Assembly: GCA_041397725.1 (NCBI GenBank)
Contig: JAWKVZ010000004.1
Coordinates: 248,001 to 312,000 of the forward strand
Length of the DNA stretch: 64,000 nt
From: JAGRKR01 sp041397725
Lineage (GTDB): Bacteria > Pseudomonadota > Alphaproteobacteria > Rhizobiales > Hyphomicrobiaceae
Direction: 5' to 3'
The notes beneath the pieces are model-generated. The model worked only from the letters and a program-made list of their open reading frames with translations. It did no database searches and was not told the origin of the DNA. This document shows positions 36,262 to 45,266 of the stretch, in pieces. Each line of letters begins with the position of its first letter. The first letter of the stretch is position 1. The position numbers and the translations under genes were made by a program.

Positions 36262-37044
36262 TCAGTCCTCGTGGAACCGTGCGCGCCGCTTGGCGACGAA
36301 CGCCTCGACCCCCTCGGCAAACTCCTTGCTCGAGAAGGCAACGGCCTGGGCCATCTGCTCACGCTCGAAGAACTGCTCGACGCCGTCCTCGTAGGCCCGC
36401 TTCATCAGCATCTTGGTCAGGGAGATCGACGGGGTCGGCCCGGCGGCGAGCTCCTGCGCCATGGACAGCGCCTCGTCCATCAGCCGTTCGGGCGCCACGA
36501 CGCGATTGGCGAGGCCGATCGCCACCGCCTCCTCGGCCGCGACACGCTTGTTGAGCAGCAGCATCTCCTTGGCGCGCAACATGCCGATGGCGTGCGGCAG
36601 CGTCAGTGCGATGCCGAGATCCGGCGCGGCGCCGAGCCTCGTGAAGCCGCTCATGAAATAGGCCTCGCTGGAAGCCACGACCAGATCGGCCAGCAGCGCC
36701 AGCGCCAGGCCGCCACCGACTGCGGCCCCGTTCACCGCGGCGATCACCGGCTTGTCGCAATCGAGCAACAGTCGCGACCACGAATGATTGCGTTGCATGC
36801 GGGTCCTGACCACGGGTCCGCGGCGGCCTTCGGGGTCTTGCATGCTGCGCACGTCGCCACCCGCGGAGAAGGCCCGCCCGCTGCCGGTGATCACGATCGC
36901 GCGGACCGAATCGTCGGCCACAAGCGCTGGAATTGTCGGCTCCAGCACGGCTTTTACGTCCGCTTGCAGCGCATTCATGGTCTCCGGCCGATTGAGCCGC
37001 AGCACCGCCACGGCCATGTGGCGCTCGATCACAACTGCATCCAT
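36262..37044 (-). CDS. Enoyl-CoA hydratase/isomerase family protein
   Basis: A 260-residue crotonase-fold enzyme. It shows VAVLRLNRPETMNALQ, the oxyanion-hole segment FSAGGDVRSM, NGAAVGGGLALALLADLVVAS and FTRLGAAPDLGIALTLP. The D of APDLG points to an isomerase or PaaG-like branch rather than a classical hydratase with two Glu. It is divergent from murJ. About 40 % alike by eye to the crotonase gene near 20 kb in layout, not a recent duplicate. Confidence 0.87.
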   Translation of the reverse strand: MDAVVIERHMAVAVLRLNRPETMNALQADVKAVLEPTIPALVADDSVRAIVITGSGRAFSAGGDVRSMQDPEGRRGPVVRTRMQRNHSWSRLLLDCDKPVIAAVNGAAVGGGLALALLADLVVASSEAYFMSGFTRLGAAPDLGIALTLPHAIGMLRAKEMLLLNKRVAAEEAVAIGLANRVVAPERLMDEALSMAQELAAGPTPSISLTKMLMKRAYEDGVEQFFEREQMAQAVAFSSKEFAEGVEAFVAKRRARFHED

Positions 37045-37168
37045 GACTTACTCCCCAACAGGTTCCCCTGAGCTTAGGCGCGGCCTGCCCGCTGCGTCCA
37101 GCGACCGCGTGGGCGAGGCGACGAACGGCTTCTTGCTCTCCGCGACCGGCTCGGATACCTCCCGAGCC

Positions 37169-38746
37169 ATGAAACTCTATCGCGCCTTCGCCACGGTCGG
37201 TGGCCTCACGCTCGTCAGCCGGGTCCTCGGGTTCCTGCGCGACATCCTCGTCGCCGCCGTGCTCGGCACCGGCGCCGTGGCCGACGCCTTCTTCGTCGCC
37301 TTCCGCTTTCCGAACCTGTTCCGGCGCTTGTTCGGCGAGGGCGCCTTCAACGCCGCCTTCGTGCCGCTGTTCGCCAAGACCCTGGAAGGCGAGGGGAAGG
37401 AGGCCGCCCGCCGCTTCGCCGAGGAGGCCATGGCGGGCCTGCTGTTCGTGCTGCTGCTGCTCACCGCGGTCGCCGAGATCGCCATGCCCTTCATCATGTA
37501 CGCCATTGCGCCGGGCTTCGCGGACACGCCGGAGAAGTTCGACCTTGCCGTACTGCTGACGCGCATCGCGTTTCCCTACCTGCTCTGCATGTCGCTGGTG
37601 GCGCTGCTGAGCGGCGTGCTGAACTCGCTCGGCAAGTTCGTCGAGTCCTCCGCCGTCTCCATCGTCCTCAATCTGACGCTCATCGCTGCGATGCTGATCG
37701 CCATGGCGCTCGGATACCGCAACGAGCCGAAAGCCGGCATCGCGCTGGCCTGGGGCGTGGCGGCGGCCGGCGTATTGCAGCTCGCGCTGCTGCTTCATGG
37801 CGCCCGGCGGAACGGCATGCGGTTGCGCCTTAGGAGGCCGCGTCTCTCGGAGGGCGTGCGGCGGCTCGTGACACTCGGGATTCCCGGCGTCATCGCCGGC
37901 GGCATCACACAGGTCAACATCCTCATCGGAACCGTCATCGCCTCGCTTCAGGACGGCGCCGTCTCGCATCTCTATTACGCCGACCGCATCTACGAGCTGC
38001 CGCTGGCGCTCGTCGGCATCGCCATCGGAGTCGTGCTCCTGCCGGACCTCTCCCGGCATCTGAGGGCCGGCAACCGCGAGGCGGTGATGGACAGCCAGAA
38101 CCGCTCGCTCGAGTTCGCCCTGCTGCTGACGGTGCCGGCCGCCGTGGCGCTCGCCGTCGTGCCGACGCCGATCGTCAAGGTCCTGTTCGAGCGCGGCGCC
38201 TTTACCGGCAGCGACGTGCCCGCCACCGCGCATGCCCTGGCGCTGTTTGCCATCGGCCTGCCTTCGTTCGTGCTCATCAAAGTATTCTCGCCGGCCTATT
38301 TCGCGCGCGAGGACACCAAGACCCCGATGCGCTTCGCCGCCATCAGCCTCACCGCCAACACGCTCGGCTCCATCGCGCTCTTCTTCCTGTTCCGCCACCT
38401 CGGGCTCATGCCGCATCTCGGCATTGCCGTGGCGACATCCCTCGGCGGCTGGCTGAACGCCTGGCTGCTGTGGTCGCGCCTGAGCCGCAGCGGGGAATTC
38501 GTGGCCGACAGGCGCCTCACCCGCACTCTGCCGCGGATCGTGCTCTCGAGCGCGATCATGGGCATCGCGATCTGGCTGCTCGCCGCCTGGCTCGCCCCCT
38601 ATTTCGAGCCGCGCCACGGTCTGCTCTTGCGGTTTGGCACCCTGGCGCTGCTGGTGGGCGTCGGCGGGCTCGTCTTCGCACTGACGGCGCAGCTCGTGGG
38701 AGCCCTGCGCCTGCGCGCGCTGCTCGCCGGGATGCGCCGCCAGTGA
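37169..38746 (+). CDS. murJ: Lipid II flippase MurJ
   Basis: A 525-residue inner-membrane protein of the MVF (MviN) family with about 14 hydrophobic helices. The N-terminal LVSRVLGFLRDILVAAVLGTG and FRFPNLFRRLFGEGAFNAAFVP are the hallmark of MurJ. It flips lipid II to the periplasmic face for peptidoglycan synthesis. The ATG at 37169 gives the usual N-terminus MKLYRAFATVGG. trpS follows 93 bases later in the same direction, a common alphaproteobacterial order. Confidence 0.95.
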   Translation: MKLYRAFATVGGLTLVSRVLGFLRDILVAAVLGTGAVADAFFVAFRFPNLFRRLFGEGAFNAAFVPLFAKTLEGEGKEAARRFAEEAMAGLLFVLLLLTAVAEIAMPFIMYAIAPGFADTPEKFDLAVLLTRIAFPYLLCMSLVALLSGVLNSLGKFVESSAVSIVLNLTLIAAMLIAMALGYRNEPKAGIALAWGVAAAGVLQLALLLHGARRNGMRLRLRRPRLSEGVRRLVTLGIPGVIAGGITQVNILIGTVIASLQDGAVSHLYYADRIYELPLALVGIAIGVVLLPDLSRHLRAGNREAVMDSQNRSLEFALLLTVPAAVALAVVPTPIVKVLFERGAFTGSDVPATAHALALFAIGLPSFVLIKVFSPAYFAREDTKTPMRFAAISLTANTLGSIALFFLFRHLGLMPHLGIAVATSLGGWLNAWLLWSRLSRSGEFVADRRLTRTLPRIVLSSAIMGIAIWLLAAWLAPYFEPRHGLLLRFGTLALLVGVGGLVFALTAQLVGALRLRALLAGMRRQ

Positions 38747-38839
38747 CGCCGCAAACCAAGGCCGCCGCCTGCCCGTCGCACGCCTCTTGCGCAGCGGGGA
38801 TCGGCGCGCAATAAGGTGCCATCCAACAGAGGTTCCTCG

Positions 38840-39868
38840 ATGACATTCGCTCCCCGCGTCTTCTCCGGCATGCAACCGACCGGCAACCTGCACCTGGGCA
38901 ACTATCTTGGCGCGATGGTCCATTGGATCGCCAACCAGGAGAGCCGCGAGTGCATCTATTGCGTCGTCGACATGCACGCCATCACGGTCTGGCAGGACCC
39001 CGCCGAGCTCAGGTCGGCGATCCGTAGCGTCACCGCGGCCTATCTTGCCTGTGGTCTCGATCCCAAGCGCTCGATCGTCTTCAACCAGAGCCAGGTTCCC
39101 GAGCATGCCGAGCTCGCCTGGGTCTTCAATTGCGTTGCGCGCATCGGCTGGCTCAATCGCATGACGCAATTCAAGGAGAAGGCCGGCAAAGACCGCGAGA
39201 CCGCCTCGGTCGGGCTCTACGTCTATCCGAACCTCATGGCCGCCGACATTCTCGCCTATCGGGCGACGCACGTGCCCGTGGGGGACGACCAGAAGCAGCA
39301 CGTCGAGCTGTCGCGTGACATCGCGCAGAAGTTCAACCACGATTTCCGCGACCAGATCGCCGCCGCCGGTCGTGGCGAGGCGTTCTTCCCGTTGCCCGAG
39401 CCGATCATCCAGTCGGCGCGCGTCATGTCCTTGCGCGACGGCACGAAGAAGATGTCGAAGTCCGATCCATCGGACCTCTCGCGCATCAACCTGACCGACG
39501 ACGCCGACGCCATCGCGCGGAAGCTCAAGAAGGCGAAGACCGATCCCGAGCCGCTGCCCGAGACGGTCGACGGTCTCGCGAGCCGTCCGGAGGCGGACAA
39601 TCTGGTCGGGATCTACGGCGGCCTCGTCGGCGCGGACAAAGCCAAGGTCCTCGAGGAGTTCGGCGGCGCCCAGTTCGCAACCTTCAAGACGTCGCTGATC
39701 GACGCGGCCGTGGCGCGGATCGCCCCCATCGGGCAGGAGATCCGGCGGATATCGGCCGATCCCGCCGAGATCGATCGCATTCTCGCCGACGGCTCTCGGC
39801 GTGCACGCGCCATTGCCGAGCCGATCATGAACGACGTCAAGGACATCGTCGGCTTTCTTCGCGGCTGA
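38840..39868 (+). CDS. trpS: Tryptophanyl-tRNA synthetase
   Basis: A 342-residue class I aminoacyl-tRNA synthetase that charges tRNA-Trp. The HIGH-type motif is TGNLHLGNY at 14-22 and the KMSKS loop is at 204-208. VGDDQKQHVELSRDIA is the family Trp-binding region. The ATG at 38840 has AGAGG 7 bases upstream. Length and N-terminus are normal. It is probably co-transcribed with murJ. Confidence 0.96.
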   Translation: MTFAPRVFSGMQPTGNLHLGNYLGAMVHWIANQESRECIYCVVDMHAITVWQDPAELRSAIRSVTAAYLACGLDPKRSIVFNQSQVPEHAELAWVFNCVARIGWLNRMTQFKEKAGKDRETASVGLYVYPNLMAADILAYRATHVPVGDDQKQHVELSRDIAQKFNHDFRDQIAAAGRGEAFFPLPEPIIQSARVMSLRDGTKKMSKSDPSDLSRINLTDDADAIARKLKKAKTDPEPLPETVDGLASRPEADNLVGIYGGLVGADKAKVLEEFGGAQFATFKTSLIDAAVARIAPIGQEIRRISADPAEIDRILADGSRRARAIAEPIMNDVKDIVGFLRG

Positions 39869-39922
39869 TCTCGGTCGCTCACGACAATAGCGTTCTTGCA
39901 GCTTCAAGAATCAAATGGCAGC

Positions 39923-40441
39923 ATGCTCTCCATGCCAGACCGCAAGCAAAGACATGTCTTCGAAGAAGGTCATCGCCGGAAATTTCTCGTCATCGTCGAC
40001 GAGACCTCCGAGGTGGAGGCCGCGCTGTTCTTCGCAGCCAATCGCGTGAGCCGCACAGGCGGCACGCTGATGCTGCTCTATGTGATCGAGCCTCAGGACT
40101 TCCAGCACTGGATCGGCATTCGACAGGTTCAGCTCGAGGAAGAGACCAACAAGGCGAAGGCACTCTTTCGGCTGTTCCGGCGCAAGCTCAACCAAGGCGG
40201 ACTCGATGCCATCCCCGTCGAGGAGACGATCCGCGAGGGCAAGAAGGCCGACGAGGTCCTGAAGCTGATCGACGAGGACGAGGACGTCGCCATCCTCATT
40301 CTGGGTGCGGCATCCGACGCCAAGGGGCCAGGACCGCTCGTCTCCTCGCTCGCCTCGGGCAGCTACGCCGGTACGTTCCCGATCCCCATTACGATCGTGC
40401 CCGGCTCGCTCAGCGCCGAAGAGATCAAGGGCCTCGCCTGA
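39923..40441 (+). CDS. Universal stress protein family protein
   Basis: A 172-residue UspA-fold protein. KFLVIVDETSEVEAALFFAANRV starts the fold, LMLLYVIEPQDFQHWIG follows, and the C-terminal VAILILGAASDAKGPGPLVSSLASGSYAGTFPIPITIVP corresponds to the nucleotide-binding end, with G-x2-G-x9-G-S/T altered. Such proteins bind ATP or AMP and respond to stress. Starts at ATG 39923 or 39932 are both possible and neither has a strong ribosome site. It lies between trpS and the NFU gene in the same direction. Confidence 0.82.
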   Translation: MLSMPDRKQRHVFEEGHRRKFLVIVDETSEVEAALFFAANRVSRTGGTLMLLYVIEPQDFQHWIGIRQVQLEEETNKAKALFRLFRRKLNQGGLDAIPVEETIREGKKADEVLKLIDEDEDVAILILGAASDAKGPGPLVSSLASGSYAGTFPIPITIVPGSLSAEEIKGLA

Positions 40442-40552
40442 ACGACGCGCAACGCTCGTCCGAGGCAACCCGACGGGCCTGCTGGCGCGAACGCAACCGA
40501 CAACCCGAAAAATGCCGATTGCGGGACTCGACTTTAATCGCGTCCTCGTCCA

Positions 40553-40571
40553 TATATTAGAAGAATTCCAA
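40553..40571 (+). promoter_or_regulatory. Irr-like iron control box over a -10 element, upstream of the NFU gene
   Basis: TTAGAA-GAA-TTCCAA at 40557-40571 matches the inverted-repeat Irr box (TTAGAA-N3-TTCTAA type) with one mismatch. TATATT at 40553-40558 resembles a -10 hexamer and partly overlaps the box, a placement suited to repression. It lies 72 bases before the NFU start. Irr is the Fur-family haem/iron sensor of Hyphomicrobiales; binding here is inferred from pattern alone. Confidence 0.5.
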
Positions 40572-40642
40572 ACTATCAGACCGCGCGGGGCGCGCACGTT
40601 CTGCGCCCGCGTTGGTCCGTCGAGTTGATCGGAGACCGCATC

Positions 40643-41206
40643 ATGTTCATCCAGACCGAGCCGACCCCAAATCCCGCCACGCTGAAGTTCATCCCCGGCA
40701 AGTCCGTGCTCGCGAGCGGCACGCTCGACTACCGCGATCCGGCCGAGGCCGAGCGCTCGCCGCTGGCCAGCCGCCTGTTCGGCATCGACGGGGTCAAGGG
40801 CGTGTTCTTCGGCTCGGATTTCATCTCCGTCACCAAGGGTGACGGCGAGTGGCAGCATCTCAAGCCCGCGATCCTCGGCGCCATCATGGAGCATTTCATG
40901 TCGGGTGCGCCGGTGGTCGACGGCGCCCAGGCTGCCACCGCGGGCGAGATCCCCGGCGGCACCTACGACGCCAAGGACGAGGAGACCGTCCAGACCATCA
41001 AGGAGCTTCTGGAGACGCGGGTGCGCCCGGCCGTCGCCCAGGACGGCGGCGACATCGTCTTCCACGGCTTCAAGGAAGGCGTCGTCTATCTGCATATGCG
41101 CGGCGCCTGCTCGGGATGCCCGAGCTCGACGGCGACGCTCCGCCACGGCATCGAGAACCTGCTGCGCCACTTCTGCCCGGACGTGCAGGAGGTACGCCCC
41201 ATCTGA
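40643..41206 (+). CDS. NFU-type Fe-S cluster scaffold/carrier
   Basis: A 187-residue protein with an N-terminal Nfu_N domain (MFIQTEPTPNPATLKF) and a C-terminal NifU-like domain carrying the cluster-binding C156-x-x-C159 in RGACSGCPSS. These proteins accept and deliver 4Fe-4S clusters to target enzymes. The ATG at 40643 gives the classic Nfu N-terminus and follows GGAGACC. An Irr-like box upstream and a terminator downstream define it as a single-gene, probably iron-regulated unit. Confidence 0.93.
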   Translation: MFIQTEPTPNPATLKFIPGKSVLASGTLDYRDPAEAERSPLASRLFGIDGVKGVFFGSDFISVTKGDGEWQHLKPAILGAIMEHFMSGAPVVDGAQAATAGEIPGGTYDAKDEETVQTIKELLETRVRPAVAQDGGDIVFHGFKEGVVYLHMRGACSGCPSSTATLRHGIENLLRHFCPDVQEVRPI

Positions 41207-41237
41207 CGCGATCGCCGCAGAGCAGCGCGAGACCCGA

Positions 41238-41266
41238 GCCCCGTCAGCATCGCTGGCGGGGCTTTT
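41238..41266 (+). terminator. Intrinsic terminator after the NFU gene
   Basis: An 11-bp stem, GCCCCGTCAGC / GCTGGCGGGGC with one G-T pair and an ATC loop, is followed by TTTTCC. It is 31 bases downstream of the NFU stop and before the end of the convergent membrane-protein gene. Confidence 0.85.
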
Positions 41267-41299
41267 CCGTTGCACCGCACCGGCCGGCTACCCAATCGG

Positions 41300-41983
41300 C
41301 TACTGGCGCGAATGAGCACTGACGCGCAGACGCACCACGTCGCCGGCATACATGGCGCCAGGCAGGAAATTCGGCACGTCGGCTTTCAGGCTGACGCGCT
41401 CTGGCGCACGGCCGAGCGTGCGCTCGAGCCAGCCGCTGGGCGCCGGCGTCAGCACCTTGATCGTCAGCTCCACCTTGCTCTTGGGCTCGATCAGCTTCTT
41501 CTCGCGCGCCGTCGCGGGATAGAACAGGATGGTGCCTGAGTAGGAACCGCGCCCGGGCACCGCGATCGGCGCGAACGGCTGCTTCGGCCGCTTGATGCGC
41601 TTGGCCACGTCCTCGACCGCGCCAAAATACTGCGCGTCGGCGAAATAGGCGCTGGTGAAGGTCTCGCTCTCTCCCGTGCCCACGTTCTTGACCTCGACGG
41701 CGAGGGTGATGACGGCCCCATCCCTCGCGCCGCCGTTCGAGATGGTCAGCGGCACAGCGAGCACGTCGTAGCTCCCCCAGGGATCGCGCGTATAGGAGAT
41801 GGTATCGGTGACGTAGATCCTGAGGTCCGACTGCTTGAGCGTGGTCTCGTAGAAGCTCAACCCGGAAAACAGGAACGCGAAGGCGGACAGCAGCGTAGCG
41901 GCCCAGCCGGCACGGGCACCGCCGCTGTCCACGTCCGGAAGCGTGCTCGCGGATTGCAGATTCGGATCGCTCGTCGTGGTCAT
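41300..41983 (-). CDS. Membrane-anchored protein of unknown function
   Basis: A 227-residue protein with a short cytoplasmic N-terminus, one transmembrane helix at about 25-45 (WAATLLSAFAFLFSGLSFYE), then a soluble domain of mostly beta character with an Ig-like rhythm (LAVPLTISNGGARDGAVITLAVEVKN). I do not recognise the family. The ATG at 41983 has AGAGGTG upstream; the long open frame before it overlaps the neighbouring gene and is rejected. The domain is probably periplasmic. No clear functional link to its neighbours. Confidence 0.65.
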   Translation of the reverse strand: MTTTSDPNLQSASTLPDVDSGGARAGWAATLLSAFAFLFSGLSFYETTLKQSDLRIYVTDTISYTRDPWGSYDVLAVPLTISNGGARDGAVITLAVEVKNVGTGESETFTSAYFADAQYFGAVEDVAKRIKRPKQPFAPIAVPGRGSYSGTILFYPATAREKKLIEPKSKVELTIKVLTPAPSGWLERTLGRAPERVSLKADVPNFLPGAMYAGDVVRLRVSAHSRQ

Positions 41984-42068
41984 TGCGGTCACCTCTTGTT
42001 GCCCACCTCGCGCGGCAGCACGCGCCCGAATTCCGGTGGAAGCATGGCATCGCACTAGCGCGCGACGG

Positions 42069-43238
42069 TCAGACGTCGCGGGTTGTCGCCTGCACGAGAT
42101 CGGCGCGGGCGAGATCCGGCACGACACCAAGCCCCGGTCCCTCGCCAAGGTGCATGTGACCGTCGCTGATGGTCGGGAACGGCTGCGCCAGGCCCTCTCG
42201 CAACGGGTTCTCGCTGACGTCCACCTCGAGTAGGCCATCACCACCGGAGGCCGCCAGCAGGTGCGCCGTCGCGATCAGGCCGATACCGCCGCCGAGGTAA
42301 TGCGGACAGAACCGGCTGCCGTGCGCAAGCAGGCGTCCTGCCAGCGGCCACAGCGCGGAAAGCCCGCCCCATTTGATCGGATCGGGTTGCGCAACCCGGA
42401 GCCAGCCGTCGGCCACCGCTCGTTCGAAGCTCGCCGCCCCGCGCATGTTCTCGCCGGCCGCCAGCGGCAGGGGCGAGCGTGCGGCGAGCCGGCACCAATC
42501 GTCCACCGACGCCTCGGCCGACAGCGGCTCCTCGATCCAATCCAAGCGCCAGGGCACGAGCGCCGCGATGGCGCCGATGGCCTCCTCCACGTCCCAGCGC
42601 TGATTGGCATCGACCATCAGCCGCGCCTCGTCGCCGACGAGGCCACGCAGACGCTCGAGCGCGGCGCCATCCTCGCGGGCGCCGAACCCGACCTTCAGCT
42701 TGAAGGCCTTGACCCCGCGCGCCTTGGCCGCCGCGACGCCGCTGTCCAGATTGCCGGTCGTCAGTGCGCTGGCATAGACGGGCACGCAGGAGCGAGCCGC
42801 CGCCCCGGCCAACAGACTGCGGACGGGCTGGCCGGCACGACGCCCGGCCAGATCCCAGGCGGCGATGTCGAGGGCCGCCACGGCCTGCTCGAACGGCCCG
42901 TGCTCGCCCGACTGAATCCGAATGGCGCGCGTCGCGGCCGTGAGCCGCCCGTAGAGATCGCTGGGTCCGGCGAACGTCTGGCCGGCCACCAGTGGCGCCA
43001 GGATCTCCGTGACGATGCGGTAGCGGTGCTCGGCAGCGAACGACGGCCAGTTGCAGAAGGCCTCGCCCCAGCCCTCGACGCCCTCGGCGTCTCTCAGCCG
43101 CACCAGCAGTGCCGGGCGATCGCGCATGACCCCGAAGGCGTTCCGCCGCGGCGTCGCCAAGGGCGCGCGAAAGAGGAACGCGTCGACGGCTGCGACGGTG
43201 AGCGGGCCGAACGTCTCGCCCGTTTCGAGCTCAGCCAC
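42069..43238 (-). CDS. Mandelate racemase / muconate lactonizing enzyme family protein
   Basis: A 389-residue enolase-superfamily enzyme. It shows the base motif K180-L-K182, metal ligands D210 (MVDANQRW), E236 (WIEEPL) and E263 (AGENM), and H313 in CPHYLGGG at the opposite side. This places it in the MR group, acting on acid sugars or related carboxylates by proton abstraction next to a carboxylate. It overlaps tctA by eight bases and is the last gene of the tctC-tctB-tctA operon, so it probably acts on the imported acid. Substrate unknown. Confidence 0.85.
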   Translation of the reverse strand: MAELETGETFGPLTVAAVDAFLFRAPLATPRRNAFGVMRDRPALLVRLRDAEGVEGWGEAFCNWPSFAAEHRYRIVTEILAPLVAGQTFAGPSDLYGRLTAATRAIRIQSGEHGPFEQAVAALDIAAWDLAGRRAGQPVRSLLAGAAARSCVPVYASALTTGNLDSGVAAAKARGVKAFKLKVGFGAREDGAALERLRGLVGDEARLMVDANQRWDVEEAIGAIAALVPWRLDWIEEPLSAEASVDDWCRLAARSPLPLAAGENMRGAASFERAVADGWLRVAQPDPIKWGGLSALWPLAGRLLAHGSRFCPHYLGGGIGLIATAHLLAASGGDGLLEVDVSENPLREGLAQPFPTISDGHMHLGEGPGLGVVPDLARADLVQATTRDV

Positions 43239-44730
43239 TGGCCCGCCTCGCGCGCAGCGAGCGGCGGACCTGGAGCGCGAGGGTCGTCAGGATCAGCACG
43301 ATGAACACGATCGAGATCGGCCGCTCCAGCAAGGCGGCGGGATTGTCGACGAACAGCGTCCGGAACCGCACGAACTCCTCGTCGAGTTGCCGGCCGAGGA
43401 AGAGGCCGATCATCAGGCTCACCAGCGGGAACTGATAACGGCGCATGAGCCAGCCGAGCAGGCCGAAGGCGTAGAGCACGTAGACATCGAACACCTGGTT
43501 GCGGAAGCTGAAGGCCCCGAGCGTCATCACCACGATGAGAATGGGCACGAGCGCCCGCGACGGCACCAGCACGACACGGGCGACGTAGTAGGCGACCAGC
43601 AGCGTGAAGAAGCCGAGCACCAGCATCTGGAAGATGTTGCCCACGACGAGTGCGTAGACGAAAGGACCGTTGTCGCGCAGCAGGCGGGCGCCCGGCACCA
43701 GCCCGTGCAGCATGAAGCCGCCGAGGATCACCGCCGTGGAGGCGCTGCCGGGAATGCCGAGTGCCAGCAGGATGCCCATGGCGCCGCCTTCGGTGGCGTT
43801 GTTGGCGGATTCCGCGGCGACAACGCCCTCGGGCTCCCCCTCGCCGAACTTCTGCTCGGGCCGCGCCCGCCTCTTGGCCATGGCGTAGCTCAACAGCGAG
43901 GCCAGCGTCGCACCTGCTGCCGGCAGCAGCCCGATTCCGACGCCGAGGAAGCTCCCCCTGAGCCATGTCCTCCAGGCGGCGAACGTCGTGCCGACGCCAG
44001 CGGCGAGTTTGCCGAAGTCGTGCGCACGCTCGAGGTCTGCCTCGGAAATGGAACGGCGCGAAACGAGCTGGATGAGCTCGGGAATGGCGAACATGCCGAT
44101 GATGCAGAGCACCAGCGGCAGGCCATCCTCCAGCGCGTCGATGCCGAACGTGCCGCGGGCCTCGCCGGTCGCGGTGCTCGTGCCGATCGTCGCCAGCATC
44201 AACCCCAAGAGCCCGGCGAAGAGCGCGCGGGAGAGATACTTGCCTTCGAGCACTCCGACGATCACCAGCACCAGGATGGTCAGGAACAGCATTTCCGAGG
44301 GGCCGAACTGCAAAGCCAGCCAGACCATCGGCTGAATGAACAGCAGCAGCACGAGATAGCCGATGAGGCCGCCGATCACGGACGCCGTGATCTGGATTCC
44401 GAGCGCCTCGTTGTGCAGCCCTTTGCGCGCCATCGGATAGCCGTCGAACGTCGTGGCGACAGCCCCGGGCGTGCCCGGCGTATTGATGAGAATCGCGAGG
44501 ATGCCGCCACCCGTCAGCGCACCCGTATAGACGGACGTCAGCAGCATCAGCGCCGGAAACGGGTCCATCTTGAAGGTCAGCGGCAGCACGATCGCCAGCC
44601 CCAGCGCCGAAGTCATGCCGGGAATCACGCCAACGATGAGGCCGAACAGCATGCCGGCCGCCACCACCAGCGGAATCTGCCAGTCCGCGAGGAGCAACAA
44701 GCCCTTGGCGAGCGATCCCCAGTCGATCAT
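43231..44730 (-). CDS. tctA: Tripartite tricarboxylate transporter large permease TctA
   Basis: A 499-residue membrane protein with about 11-12 helices and the TctA marks: LIVGVIPGMTSALGLAIVLPLTF, GGGILAILINTPGTPGAVATTFDG and GIPGSASTAVILGGFMLHGLVPG. The symmetrical G/P-rich loops bind substrate. The ATG at 44730 overlaps the stop of tctB (ATGA), giving coupled translation. Transporter energy comes from the proton or sodium gradient. Substrate: a carboxylic acid, unspecified. Confidence 0.94.
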   Translation of the reverse strand: MIDWGSLAKGLLLLADWQIPLVVAAGMLFGLIVGVIPGMTSALGLAIVLPLTFKMDPFPALMLLTSVYTGALTGGGILAILINTPGTPGAVATTFDGYPMARKGLHNEALGIQITASVIGGLIGYLVLLLFIQPMVWLALQFGPSEMLFLTILVLVIVGVLEGKYLSRALFAGLLGLMLATIGTSTATGEARGTFGIDALEDGLPLVLCIIGMFAIPELIQLVSRRSISEADLERAHDFGKLAAGVGTTFAAWRTWLRGSFLGVGIGLLPAAGATLASLLSYAMAKRRARPEQKFGEGEPEGVVAAESANNATEGGAMGILLALGIPGSASTAVILGGFMLHGLVPGARLLRDNGPFVYALVVGNIFQMLVLGFFTLLVAYYVARVVLVPSRALVPILIVVMTLGAFSFRNQVFDVYVLYAFGLLGWLMRRYQFPLVSLMIGLFLGRQLDEEFVRFRTLFVDNPAALLERPISIVFIVLILTTLALQVRRSLRARRASG

Positions 44731-45197
44731 GACCAGCTCCGCGCCGGCCAGAGTGGAACCGGCACGCCGAAGACATGCACGAACACACCCCAGACGATGA
44801 CGGCCGTCAGCACGGCGAGCAGGATCATGATGAAGAAGCTCCGCAGCCCCAGGAGCGGCCCCAGCAGCGTCGCATACACGATGAGCGGCACGATGAAGCC
44901 ACCATACGTGATGGCCACGGCCAGCACGGGCAGCGACAGCATCAATGCGACACCCTGCCAGCTCGTGGTCTCCGTCGCGTCGCCAGCCGGCTTGCGCCAG
45001 GCGCGCCACGCGGTAGCGAGCGTCCACAGGCCGGCTAACGCCAGGGCGAGCAGGAGAGGTCCGACGAGCGTCACCCCATCGGGCCCTTGCTTCGGGTCGG
45101 TCAACGTCGCGTGATAGTGATGATAGCCCCAGGCGATTGCGCCGGCCACGAATGCGACCGGCGCCAGAAACTCGTCGAGCTTCGTGTTACGCTGCAT
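44727..45197 (-). CDS. tctB: Tripartite tricarboxylate transporter small permease TctB
   Basis: A 156-residue four-helix membrane protein of the TctB type, with hydrophobic stretches at about 13-24, 45-63, 83-102 and 118-142. It is recognised mainly by size, helix layout and position between tctC and tctA, as TctB sequences are poorly conserved. It overlaps tctA by four bases. Confidence 0.85.
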   Translation of the reverse strand: MQRNTKLDEFLAPVAFVAGAIAWGYHHYHATLTDPKQGPDGVTLVGPLLLALALAGLWTLATAWRAWRKPAGDATETTSWQGVALMLSLPVLAVAITYGGFIVPLIVYATLLGPLLGLRSFFIMILLAVLTAVIVWGVFVHVFGVPVPLWPARSWS

Positions 45198-45228
45198 TGA
45201 GCTTCACTTCGCCATGAGGGATGTGAGT

Positions 45229-45255
45229 CCTGGCGAGAGCTCGTGTCCCGCCAGG
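45229..45255 (-). promoter_or_regulatory. Stem-loop between tctC and tctB
   Basis: A perfect 7-bp inverted repeat, CCTGGCG / CGCCAGG with a 13-base loop, lies 11 bases beyond the tctC stop in the 69-base gap to tctB. No T-run follows. Such structures after binding-protein genes often protect the upstream mRNA or reduce downstream read-through, so that the binding protein is made in excess. Confidence 0.5.
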
Positions 45256-45266
45256 GCTGCCAATGC

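Noticed and set aside
36359..39907. Very long minus-strand open frame of over 1,100 codons
   Set aside because: It lies over murJ, trpS and an enoyl-CoA hydratase, all with clear motifs, and its composition (His, Arg, Gln rich) is that of an antisense shadow in GC-rich DNA.
42061..42080. CGCGACG/CGTCGCG hairpin over the stop of the enolase-superfamily gene
   Set aside because: A 7-bp GC stem without T-run is common by chance at this base composition; not called a terminator.
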